Shown here one piece after another: positions 1-6,666 of a stretch of DNA of 7,901 bases. Location: contig CAIPVK010000284.1 in NCBI GenBank assembly GCA_903868455.1, positions 1-7,901 of the forward strand, read 5' to 3'. The notes beneath the pieces are model-generated. The model saw nothing but the letters and a program-made list of their open reading frames with translations. It had not been told where the DNA came from and made no database searches. The stretch is from an uncultured Opitutia bacterium (GTDB taxonomy: Bacteria; Verrucomicrobiota; Verrucomicrobiia; Opitutales; UBA953). Made by a program: the position numbers and the translations under genes. Every line of letters begins with the position of its first letter. The stretch's first letter is position 1.

Positions 1-1584
1 CTGGCAGCGGTGGAACTCGCCGCCGAGCGCGCGCGCGCCGTGCGCGTTGAGGCGGGCGTGCGGGTAGGCGATGGGCAGGACCAGGCGGAAGGACTCGAGC
101 GCGAAGGCCGCGCGGGGGATGAGCGTGAAGCGCCCGGTGATCTTGCCGGCGACGAACTCCCACTCGACGCGCAGCGAGGCGAGGTCGGGCAGGATGCGCT
201 CCGAGACGTCGATCAGGTCGGGCATCTCGTAGCGGAAGAGGAAGGCGCCGCGGTTGCCCATGGACACCTGGACGTTCTTGCCGGCGAAGGAGGGCGTGAT
301 CTCGCGGCCGCCGACGCGGAAGTGCGGGATGAAGCAGGGGCGCCCGACCTGCACCGGCCAGTCCATCACGCCGGGCATGTGCGGGAAGGCGAGCGAGTCG
401 CTCAGGCCGCGGCCGCCGCCGGAGACGAGCGGCAGGTGGACGTGCAGGCCGCTCGCCGGGTCGGAGTAGACGCAGAGGCCCTGCTCCTTGCCCGGGCGGC
501 GGTCGAACGGGAAGTAGCGGCAGCTGGGCTGGGCGTTCGCGGCGGGCGCGAGCACGGGCAGGGGGCCGCCGATGGTCTTGGCGAGGCGCGACCATTGGCA
601 GAGGTAGCGCGAGGCGTCGAAGTTCGCCATCCGGGTCGTGTGGCCCGGGATGGTGTCGCGCTCGGCGTCGCGGATGACGAGCACGCCGTGCTCGAGGTCG
701 ATGAACGCGCCGAAGAGGTGGGTGAAGAGGCGGCGGACGAGGTCGCGGGCCTGGGGCTCCTTGTCGGCGGGGACCCAGCGGTCGCGCAGCGCCTGGAGGA
801 GGACCGACACGGGATGCATCTGGCCGTAGGCGCCGATGCCTCGGCCGTGCGACCAGCCTAGGCCGTCCTCGCGCGAGGTCTCGAGGAGGAGGCGGACGTA
901 CTTCTCGGCGTGCGTGCGAAGCTTGGGCAGCTTGGCGTCGCGCGCGGTCGGGTTGGTGTGGAGCTGGAGCGCCTGCCGGGCGAAGACGAGGGCGACCAGT
1001 CCGTACAGGTCGAAGCAGCCGCCGAGGGCCTCGGGGTTGCCGGACTTGGGGGCGTCGTCGAAGTAGCCGCCCGAGCTGGCGGCGGCGATGCCGTCGACCA
1101 GCCGGTCGACCAGGACGCCCGACATGTCCTTGTCCGTCATGCCCAGCGAGAAGCGGCAGACGGCCTTGGCGATGTCGAAGGCCTGGAAGTGGTTGGCGTG
1201 GACCTGCTCCTCGGCGAGGCGGGCCGCGATGGTCTCGCGCGTCGCCGCGTCGAGCCGGTCCCAGACGAGGTTGCGCTCCTTGGAGGCGCCGAAGGAGAGG
1301 AGGCCGAGGCAGGCGTAGGCGAGGCCGTTGTCCGAGCCCTCGCGGATGGCGAGCTGGGCGCGGATGCAGCGCGCGGTGAGGTCGACGATGTCGGTCTTGC
1401 CGATCGACGTCTCGTTGGTGGCGCGATGGTACTCGCCGAGGGCGAGGGCCACGTGGCCGGGCTCGTCCGCCCGCATCCGCTCGCCCTCCACGGGGGTGAC
1501 GGCGCCGTCGGCCGCGACCGCGGCGAGGTTCTGCTGGAGGAGCGACCGCGCGAGGTCGAGGCACTGATTGGCGAAATTCTGCAT
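1..1584 (-). CDS. Large uncharacterised protein, toroid plus beta-sandwich type (partial, C-terminus off the left edge)
   Basis: I do not recognise this protein by name. The frame is open for 528 codons from ATG at 1584-1582 to the window edge, with no stop and with the strong GC3 of its neighbours. There is no signal peptide (it begins MQNFANQCLDLARSLL), so it is probably cytoplasmic. Residues about 1-290 look all-helical, with glycine/aromatic motifs at helix ends: SSGGYFDDAP near 170-179 and GWSHGRGIGAYGQMHP near 243-258. From about residue 295 the sequence turns beta-rich (GVLVIRD, GLHVHLPLV, VEWEFVAGKITGRFTLI). A helical toroid followed by a beta-sandwich, with a GRxxGAYG-like motif, recalls heparinase/alginate-lyase-type polysaccharide lyases and related glycosidases; that link is inference, and I cannot point to catalytic residues. 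No Shine-Dalgarno sequence precedes the ATG. It lies 68 bp downstream of the membrane-protein gene on the same strand, so it could be cotranscribed or use its own promoter. Confidence 0.8.
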   Translation of the reverse strand, partial: MQNFANQCLDLARSLLQQNLAAVAADGAVTPVEGERMRADEPGHVALALGEYHRATNETSIGKTDIVDLTARCIRAQLAIREGSDNGLAYACLGLLSFGASKERNLVWDRLDAATRETIAARLAEEQVHANHFQAFDIAKAVCRFSLGMTDKDMSGVLVDRLVDGIAAASSGGYFDDAPKSGNPEALGGCFDLYGLVALVFARQALQLHTNPTARDAKLPKLRTHAEKYVRLLLETSREDGLGWSHGRGIGAYGQMHPVSVLLQALRDRWVPADKEPQARDLVRRLFTHLFGAFIDLEHGVLVIRDAERDTIPGHTTRMANFDASRYLCQWSRLAKTIGGPLPVLAPAANAQPSCRYFPFDRRPGKEQGLCVYSDPASGLHVHLPLVSGGGRGLSDSLAFPHMPGVMDWPVQVGRPCFIPHFRVGGREITPSFAGKNVQVSMGNRGAFLFRYEMPDLIDVSERILPDLASLRVEWEFVAGKITGRFTLIPRAAFALESFRLVLPIAYPHARLNAHGARALGGEFHRCQ

Positions 1585-1615
1585 GCCGAAGGCGGAGGGT
1601 TGGCCGCCGCCGCTC

Positions 1616-1628
1616 CGGTTGTCAACCG
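1616..1628 (-). promoter_or_regulatory. 13-bp palindrome containing a TTGACA -35-like hexamer
   Basis: The sequence CGGTTGTCAACCG is a 6-bp inverted repeat around one central base. Read on the minus strand it contains a perfect TTGACA (1625-1620), 35 bases before the ATG at 1584. With a 17-18 bp spacer, the -10 position would be CAACCC or AACCCT, a poor match. Next to it on the upstream side (about 1635-1652) is an A/T-rich tract unlike the GC-rich surroundings. It could be an operator overlapping a -35 element for the large gene at the left edge, or a chance palindrome. No -10 element supports a housekeeping promoter. Confidence 0.3.
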
Positions 1629-1652
1629 CCGGGGTAAAAAAATCGCAAAAAC

Positions 1653-2180
1653 TCAGGCGCCGGCGCGAACCTCGACCTCCGCCTCGGCCAGCCGGCGGTG
1701 CAGCCGGGCCTCCCGCCGCAGCGGCCACCAGCGATAGAGGTGGATCTCGATGGGCCGCCACATGCCCACCCACCCGCAGATGGTGAGCCCTTCCCGGACG
1801 ATGCCGCCCCAGGCGGCGTCCACCGGGACGAGGCGGGCCAGGGTCAGGACCGCGCCCAGGAAGGCGAGGCCGATGGCGAGCGTCATCCGGCCCTCCTCGA
1901 GCAGGAGCCGGAGCTCGCGCCGCAGGGCGGTCTCGCGGGCGCCGAAGTAGTTGCGGACCGAGTCGCGCACGCGCGAGGGCAGGGCCTCGTCCTCGGCGGA
2001 CCTCAGGGTCACGAGGATGCGCAGGCGCGACTCGCGCGGGAGCTCGCGCGCCCAGCCGACGATGAAGGCCTCGGCGTCGCGGTCCAGGTCGCGCTCATGG
2101 AACGGCGAGGGGTCCATCGAGTTGAAGAGCTGGGCGGAGGAGCCCAGCCGCACCTCGATCGTCGACGCGCGCGTGTCCAT
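1653..2180 (-). CDS. Conserved two-helix membrane protein of unknown function
   Basis: The start is ATG at 2180, giving 175 residues. The frame stays open further upstream, but that extension runs antisense through the tRNA gene and is not coding. The N-terminal part is soluble and carries a strongly patterned motif at residues about 16-46 (AQLFNSMDPSPFHERDLD, then AEAFIVGWARE). I recall near-identical wording in unnamed proteins of many bacteria, including acidobacteria and proteobacteria. A charged helical stretch follows (about 65-97, with VRNYFGARETALRRELRLLL). Two hydrophobic segments lie at about 98-118 and 125-141, and the end is the basic-aromatic MWRPIEIHLYRWWPLRR. Probable topology is both termini cytoplasmic with a short hairpin through the inner membrane (inference). 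GGGGG directly before the ATG is a poorly spaced ribosome binding site. The function is unknown. It is probably first in a unit with the large gene downstream. Confidence 0.82.
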   Translation of the reverse strand: MDTRASTIEVRLGSSAQLFNSMDPSPFHERDLDRDAEAFIVGWARELPRESRLRILVTLRSAEDEALPSRVRDSVRNYFGARETALRRELRLLLEEGRMTLAIGLAFLGAVLTLARLVPVDAAWGGIVREGLTICGWVGMWRPIEIHLYRWWPLRREARLHRRLAEAEVEVRAGA

Positions 2181-2269
2181 GCCCCCAGCGTGCCCGACCC
2201 CGCGCGGGAGGCGACCCCTTTTTCCTTGCCCCACCCCCCGCGTCCTGCGTGGATGACCTTCCACTGGTT
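2181..2269. promoter_or_regulatory. Divergent spacer between membrane-protein gene and tRNA-Pro
   Basis: This 89-bp gap must hold the promoter of the tRNA (rightward) and probably that of the membrane-protein gene (leftward). It contains a T-run inside a C-rich stretch (about 2215-2232), a 10-bp palindrome CCCGCGCGGG (2199-2208), and a TTGCCC hexamer (2226-2231) that could serve as a -35 for the tRNA. The matching -10 position reads GTGGAT or GATGAC, which is weak. I can place no promoter with confidence. Confidence 0.35.
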
Positions 2270-2348
<79 letters not shown>

Positions 2349-2349
2349 C

Positions 2350-2370
2350 GGTGGGGGACCTCCCCGCACC
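2350..2370 (+). other. GC-rich hairpin between tRNA-Pro and the next start codon
   Basis: GGTG plus GGGG on the left pairs with CCCC plus CACC on the right (eight base pairs with a single bulged G at 2366) around the loop ACCT (2358-2361). It begins two bases after the tRNA CCA and ends three bases before the ATG at 2374. There is no T-run after it, so it is not a textbook intrinsic terminator. It could end the tRNA transcript, mark a processing point, or mask the start of the downstream gene. Confidence 0.5.
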
Positions 2371-2373
2371 CCC

Positions 2374-2805
2374 ATGTCGCACCACGCCCCCAGCTGTCAC
2401 CTCACGACCGACGAGGTCGACCTGCACAACCCCAGCGAGACGGAGCTGCTCACCGCGCTCCGCGCCGTCGCCGCCGGGCGCGACGCCGACCTCCGGCTGG
2501 CCAAGGCCGCCGAGGAGTTCCTCGAGGCGCGCGCGGGCTCGGCCCCCGGCCTCCTGGCCGTGCGCAAGAAGAAGGGCGCCGGACGCGAGTACCTCCGGTC
2601 GCGGCGCGAGCTCAGCCTCGCCGAGGCCGAGCCGGTCTTCGCCGCCTATCTCGCGGGCGATCCGGATTTCGACCGCGGCCTGAAATGGGAGGTCCTCGGC
2701 CTCCTCGCCGGCAACGCCGCGCGCCTGCTCCTCGGCGCGCTCGGCCTCGCCGCGCTGCTCGCGGTCCTCTGGAAGCTCGGCTTCCGCGTGGTGCGCGTCG
2801 GCTGA
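2374..2805 (+). CDS. Small C-terminally anchored membrane protein, unknown function
   Basis: ATG at 2374 gives 143 residues. It is the only sensible start, because the in-frame extension upstream is translated tRNA sequence. I do not recognise the family. Residues about 10-60 are acidic to mixed and helical (TTDEVDLHNPSETELLTALR), followed by a basic patch near 64-78 (RKKKGAGREYLRSRR). A second helical region contains AEPVFAAYLAGDPDFDRGLKWE. A single hydrophobic segment lies at about 108-131 (LGLLAGNAARLLLGALGLAA and on), followed by a short tail with Lys and Arg residues. This is the layout of a tail-anchored or bitopic protein with a cytoplasmic N-terminal domain (inference). There is no Shine-Dalgarno sequence; a hairpin sits three bases before the ATG. 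The methyltransferase start is 40 bp downstream, so the two are probably cotranscribed. Confidence 0.72.
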   Translation: MSHHAPSCHLTTDEVDLHNPSETELLTALRAVAAGRDADLRLAKAAEEFLEARAGSAPGLLAVRKKKGAGREYLRSRRELSLAEAEPVFAAYLAGDPDFDRGLKWEVLGLLAGNAARLLLGALGLAALLAVLWKLGFRVVRVG

Positions 2806-2833
2806 GGGCCGCTTTATCGGCTTGGAGCCGCGG

Positions 2834-2845
2834 CGGCGGCCGCCG
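2834..2845. repeat. 12-bp perfect palindrome abutting a start codon
   Basis: CGGCGGCCGCCG is a perfect dyad ending on the base before the ATG at 2846. It occupies the place where a ribosome binding site would be. In sequence this GC-rich such palindromes arise easily, so I give it little functional weight. It does matter for start choice, because an in-frame TTG at 2822 would avoid it. Confidence 0.35.
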
Positions 2846-4360
2846 ATGGTCCACGCCGTGAAGTCCGACAACGAGCTCTACCGCGCCCTCCGGGGCAAGA
2901 CCTGCGAGGAGCTGTGGCGGGAGGCGCGGGCCTTGGACGCGCTGGCCGAGCCGGAGCGCAGCCGCCGGGCCGCCGTCGTCCGCGCCGTCGGCGTCGCCTT
3001 CGCCGACCGCGGCGACGAGGCCGGCAAGGCACGCGCCCGCGACTGGCTCCGCGGCCTGCTGCGGGATCCCTCCGAGAAGATCCGGCGCTACGCCGCCGCG
3101 GCCCTGCCCAAGCTGGGCGACGACCGGGGCGCCGAGGGCGCGCTCCTCGGCCGCCTGCCCGAGGCCGCCAGCGAGTCCGAGCGCCGCGCCCTCCGCGAGG
3201 CGCTGGGCAAGGTCGGCGGCCGCGCCACCCTGGACGCCGGCGCCGATGTCGCCGACGCGGGGCGCCTGCTCGCGCGCGCCGCCCGCGAGGAGCAGCCGGG
3301 CGCCGTCGCCACCGAGGCCCTGCTGCCCGCGGGGATCGACGTGGCGTTCCGATGCCGACGCGGCCTCGAGGCGATCCTCGCCGAGGAGCTGGCCGAGCGC
3401 CTGCCCGAGGTCCGCGTCCTCGCGCGCTCGCCGGGTCGCGTGCTGGCGCGCGCCGACGGACGCCTGCGGCTCGCCGACCTCCTGCGGCCGCGCGTCGCCG
3501 CCGCCTTCGCCCTCGTCCTCGGCGAGGTCCGGGCCCGCACGGCCGCCGCGGCGGTCCAACCCGTCGCGCTCCGCGTCGCCGGGCCGGTCGGCTCCGCCGT
3601 GCTCCGCTCGGCCACCTCGGGCGCGGCGCGCTTCCGCATCGAGGCGCCGGACGAGCTCGGCGACCCCGCCTTCCTGCGCGGCGTCGCCGAGGCCGTGCGC
3701 GCGCTCGCGCCCGACCTCCTCAACGACCCGCGAGGCGCCCCCTGGTCGCTCGACCTCCTGCCGATCGTCGGCGGCGTGCGCCTCGAGCTGCGCCCGAGGT
3801 TCTCCCCCGACCCCCGCTTCGCCTATCGCCGCGGCGACGTGCCCGCCGCCTCGCACCCGCCGCTCGCCGCCGCCATGGCCCGGCTGGCCGGACGGCGCGA
3901 CGGCGAGGTGGTCTGGGATCCCTTCTGCGGCTCGGGCCAGGAACTCGTCGAGCGCGGCCTGCTCGGCGGCGCCGCCCTGCTCGTCGGCGGCGACCTCGAC
4001 CCGGAGGCGATCGCGGTCGCGCGCGCCAACCTCGAGGCCGCGGGGCTGGCGGGCGTCCGCTCGCGCCTGATGGTCGCCGATTTCCGCGAGCACGCCAAGG
4101 TCCCCGAGCTCACCGCCGGCACCGTGGGCTTGGTCGTGACCAACCCGCCGATGGGCCGCCGCGTCCCGGTGAAGGACCTGAAGGGCCTGATCGCGGGCCT
4201 CTTCGCCGCCGCGGCCGAGGTGCTCGCGCCGGGCGGACGGCTCGTGCTCGCCAATCCCGTGCGCGTCGGACCGGCGGACGACCGCCTTAGCCCGGCGGGC
4301 TCGACCGAGGTGGACCTCGGCGGCTTCACCTGCCGGCTCGAGCGCTGGGACCGGCGCTGA
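2846..4360 (+). CDS. Putative RNA methyltransferase (UPF0020/TrmN-like) with N-terminal HEAT-like domain
   Basis: ATG at 2846 gives 504 residues; an in-frame TTG at 2822 would add eight. Three parts are visible. Residues about 35-125 look like HEAT repeats (RDWLRGLLRDPSEKIRRYAA, then AALPKLGD, then RALREALGKVGG). Residues about 162-325 resemble the THUMP-like N-terminal region of TrmN/RlmL-type enzymes, starting with the typical CRRGLEAILAEEL. Residues about 326-500 are a Rossmann-fold methyltransferase: the SAM-binding motif DPFCGSG at 358-364, an acidic GGDLDPEAI at 381-389, ADF at 411-413, and the catalytic-type loop TNPPMG at 432-437. NPPY or NPPF is the commoner form of that loop, which in this superfamily usually marks N-methylation of a base; here the aromatic is Met. 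The expected reaction is SAM-dependent methylation of a tRNA or rRNA guanosine in the cytoplasm (inference from family). The exact target cannot be told. It is convergent with the glycosidase-like gene, one base between stops. Confidence 0.87.
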   Translation: MVHAVKSDNELYRALRGKTCEELWREARALDALAEPERSRRAAVVRAVGVAFADRGDEAGKARARDWLRGLLRDPSEKIRRYAAAALPKLGDDRGAEGALLGRLPEAASESERRALREALGKVGGRATLDAGADVADAGRLLARAAREEQPGAVATEALLPAGIDVAFRCRRGLEAILAEELAERLPEVRVLARSPGRVLARADGRLRLADLLRPRVAAAFALVLGEVRARTAAAAVQPVALRVAGPVGSAVLRSATSGAARFRIEAPDELGDPAFLRGVAEAVRALAPDLLNDPRGAPWSLDLLPIVGGVRLELRPRFSPDPRFAYRRGDVPAASHPPLAAAMARLAGRRDGEVVWDPFCGSGQELVERGLLGGAALLVGGDLDPEAIAVARANLEAAGLAGVRSRLMVADFREHAKVPELTAGTVGLVVTNPPMGRRVPVKDLKGLIAGLFAAAAEVLAPGGRLVLANPVRVGPADDRLSPAGSTEVDLGGFTCRLERWDRR

Positions 4361-4368
4361 CTCAGCGC
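4354..4368. terminator. Palindrome spanning both stop codons of convergent genes
   Basis: GCGCTGA-C-TCAGCGC is a 7-bp inverted repeat around one base. It includes the TGA of the methyltransferase (4358-4360) and, on the other strand, the TGA of the glycosidase-like gene (4364-4362). As RNA it could form a six-pair stem with a three-base loop from either strand. No T-run follows on either side. It may be a weak bidirectional transcription end, or simply follow from two TGA codons facing each other in GC-rich coding sequence. Confidence 0.3.
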
Positions 4369-6626
4369 GCGGGCAGGCTCCAGCCCTCGGGCAACACGAT
4401 GTCGTCGCGCCGCTCGGCCGGCGTCGTCACCAACCGGGTCAGGCGGCCGCCCTCGACCACGCCGTCGACGACCGTGCCTCCCGCCGCGCGCACGCGGAAG
4501 GTGACGTCCCAGCCGCGCGGCCAGGCGGGAAGCAGGAAGATGCGCCCCTTCGGGTCGGGTTCCGACGCGACGAGCATCGCATGGAGGCCGGCGACGCCGG
4601 CCGCCACCGAGGCGAGGTCGGGGCCGCTCTCGGGCGCGCCGTGCGACAGGGGGAAGCGCGCCCGCGCGGCGGCGTCCGAGAGCTTCGCCACCGCCGCCTT
4701 GCCTGACGCGTCCGCCAGGCCGAGCGAGGCGAGCAGGGCGAGCGTCGGCTGGCCCGACACGTCGCCGCGGCGGAGCGAGGTCGGCGAACGGGGCTCGCCG
4801 CGGGGCTCCTTGGCGAGCTCCCAGGTGGCGCGCGCCAGCTCAAGGCCCGTCGGCGAGGCGACGCCCACCAGCCCGAACGGCCACGAGGCGTGGAGCTCGG
4901 GCAGCTCGAGGGCGCCGACGACGCGGCCGCACTTGGCCGCGGGGGCGAGGAACTCCGTCTCGCCTCGGGTCGCCAGCGGCAGCTCGGGCAGGCGGGCGGC
5001 GAGCGCCGACAACGCCTGGCGTTCCGCCGCCGGCACCTGCTCCCTGCTCGAGAGGAAGGGGACCAGCGCGCGGAGACCGGCCACGAGGTCGGCCGGATTG
5101 GTCGCGCCGGGGCAGACGCCGAGCGCGGAGGCGGGCTGGAGCAGGAGGGGGCCCGGCGCGGCGGGAGCCGCCGGCGCCTTGCCGTCCTTGCCCGGCTTCG
5201 CCGCGGGGGGCTTGGGCGTGTGCAGCGACTCGATGCCCCTGACCGCGTCGAGGATCCAGGGAAGGTCCGGCCGAAGGTCCCTCCCCAGCTCGAGGTGGGC
5301 GCGCGCCGCCATCCATCCGTACTCGATGGGGCTCGTGAGATGGCGCGAGAGGACGGGGTCGCGCGGCATGCCGTCGGGCCCGGTGGGCGCGGCGGACAAC
5401 CCGGCCACGGTGAGCGTCTCGGGCCAGAGGGCCCCCGCGGCCTTGGCGAGCTTGGCGCGCGCCTGGGCGGCCGCGTGACGGTCGCGATAGAGCCGGAGCA
5501 CCGGCGTCAGCAGGTCGTCGTCCGCTCCCGCCAACGCCGCCCAACCGAGAAGGCGCAGGCCCTGGCCCGTCCATGTCGCCGGCGCCGGCGTTCCCGGAGG
5601 CGTCTCCACCGGGCCGCCCGAGAGGCGGGGCGGAAGCTCGGCGCCTTGGTTGGCGGCGAGCAGGAAGCGCGCGAGCGTGTGGTTGCGGCCGACCTGGTGC
5701 GCGGGATCGGAAGGGCCGGCCTTCGGGTTGATGGCGACGCCGCCCCGTCGCCAGAAATCCTCCCAGCGCTGCTCCGCGGCGAGGCGGACCGACGGGAGGA
5801 CCTCGGGGCTGGCGACCGTCGTCCCGCGCCGGGCGAGGTCCTCGGTCGCGAGACCCGGGGCCGCGCCGAGGGTGAGCGTCGTCACATGCTCCGAGGCCGC
5901 GGGCCAGACGCCCGTCCACTCATGTCCCGGTATGCCCTCCACCTTGGCGGGCACACCCGGAGTCCAGGCGGCGCGGGTCGCGCCGGCGAGGGCGAGGCCG
6001 TAGGCGCGGGTGGCGATCGTCGGCGAGAGCCTGGCGGCATCCTGCCCTTGCTCGGCCGCCAGCTGGCGCGTGCGACGCGCCCCGGCGTTGCGATGCGCGT
6101 ACAGCAGGGCGCCGTCCACGACGTCCACCCGGTCGTCGCCGCGTCGCGCGGGGCTCGCCACGGTGTGGCCGTAGACGAGCCTCAGGGGGAGCGGCCGGGA
6201 GAGCTTGGTCTCGACGACGAGCGTCTCCGCGCCGAACCACAGGCGCCAGGAGACCTTGGTGCCGTCGCCGGCCACGACCTCGACGGTCATCGCGCCCTCC
6301 TCGGGAATCAGGGTCTGCCGGAAGCTCCCGGGACTCGCGAGGTCGACGCCCTCGGGGGCCAGACGCACCCAGCCCAGCGTGCCGTACGCCTCGTCCTCCG
6401 TGATGGCCGCGCCATGCGTCGGGCGGATCCGCAGCGCGCCCTCCGAGAACCGGACCCACGCCGCGGCGCCCTTCGTCCCCGGCAGCGGCATGGCGTCCGC
6501 GGCGCGCGCGGACGGGCTCTGCCAGGTCACGCGGCAGTCGGCGATGTGTCGGAGATGCTCCTGCGCGGCCGCCGGCACCAGGGCCAGGAGGGCGAGCAGG
6601 CAGGCGGCGCGGGGGGACGCGGGCAT
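4362..6626 (-). CDS. Secreted GH95/DUF5703-like glycosidase-type protein
   Basis: 754 residues from ATG at 6626. A signal peptide is clear: MPASPRAAC, then a hydrophobic core LLALLALVPA, with cleavage likely after AAA near residue 21. The order fits the GH95/DUF5703-type fold: an N-terminal beta-sandwich (about 25-285), the linker motif RWEDFWRRGGV at 287-297, a helical toroid (about 310-690), and a C-terminal beta-domain opening with FLLPAWPRGWDVTFRVRA (697-714). The stretch PASALGVC then NPADLVAGLRAL (498-519) corresponds, from memory, to a family motif where I expect an acidic residue (PxSALETY-like); here position 503 is Gly. A Pro/Ala/Lys-rich, probably disordered stretch interrupts the toroid at about 470-493. 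Likely substrate: a plant or algal polysaccharide side chain outside the cytoplasm (inference). No Shine-Dalgarno sequence is seen. The start is 40 bp after the ADP-ribosylglycohydrolase stop, suggesting one transcript. It may be an active hydrolase or a binding-only relative. Confidence 0.82.
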   Translation of the reverse strand: MPASPRAACLLALLALVPAAAQEHLRHIADCRVTWQSPSARAADAMPLPGTKGAAAWVRFSEGALRIRPTHGAAITEDEAYGTLGWVRLAPEGVDLASPGSFRQTLIPEEGAMTVEVVAGDGTKVSWRLWFGAETLVVETKLSRPLPLRLVYGHTVASPARRGDDRVDVVDGALLYAHRNAGARRTRQLAAEQGQDAARLSPTIATRAYGLALAGATRAAWTPGVPAKVEGIPGHEWTGVWPAASEHVTTLTLGAAPGLATEDLARRGTTVASPEVLPSVRLAAEQRWEDFWRRGGVAINPKAGPSDPAHQVGRNHTLARFLLAANQGAELPPRLSGGPVETPPGTPAPATWTGQGLRLLGWAALAGADDDLLTPVLRLYRDRHAAAQARAKLAKAAGALWPETLTVAGLSAAPTGPDGMPRDPVLSRHLTSPIEYGWMAARAHLELGRDLRPDLPWILDAVRGIESLHTPKPPAAKPGKDGKAPAAPAAPGPLLLQPASALGVCPGATNPADLVAGLRALVPFLSSREQVPAAERQALSALAARLPELPLATRGETEFLAPAAKCGRVVGALELPELHASWPFGLVGVASPTGLELARATWELAKEPRGEPRSPTSLRRGDVSGQPTLALLASLGLADASGKAAVAKLSDAAARARFPLSHGAPESGPDLASVAAGVAGLHAMLVASEPDPKGRIFLLPAWPRGWDVTFRVRAAGGTVVDGVVEGGRLTRLVTTPAERRDDIVLPEGWSLPAR

Positions 6627-6650
6627 GGCTTAAGGATGCCGAACCGCCGG

Positions 6651-6664
6651 CGGCTTTGAAGCCG
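6651..6664 (-). other. Small hairpin after the ADP-ribosylglycohydrolase stop
   Basis: Read on the minus strand, CGGCT-TCAA-AGCCG forms a five-pair stem with a four-base loop, starting three bases after the TGA at 6669-6667. It is followed by the palindromic CCGCCGGCGG rather than by a T-run, so it should not stop transcription fully. It could reduce read-through into the glycosidase-like gene or protect the upstream mRNA end. Confidence 0.3.
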
Positions 6665-6666
6665 AT

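Noticed and set aside
1629..1660. T-runs after the membrane-protein stop as an intrinsic terminator
   Set aside because: The preceding GCGCCGGCGC palindrome leaves no loop for a stable stem, so the hairpin requirement is not met.
10..1737. Long plus-strand open frames opposite the left-edge gene
   Set aside because: They have Arg/Ala/Gly/Glu-rich composition without domain patterns; the minus-strand frame has natural composition and folded-protein motifs over its whole length.
2834..2845. CGGCGGCCGCCG palindrome as an operator of the methyltransferase gene
   Set aside because: Perfect GC dyads of this size occur easily in such GC-rich sequence, and no second copy or promoter context supports a regulatory role; it is listed only as a repeat.
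2612..4093. 493-codon minus-strand open frame opposite the methyltransferase
   Set aside because: It is a high-GC shadow frame; the plus-strand frame has SAM-binding and NPP motifs in the right order.
4890..6659. 589-codon plus-strand open frame opposite the glycosidase-like gene
   Set aside because: Its composition is shadow-like, and the minus-strand frame has a signal peptide and family motifs throughout.
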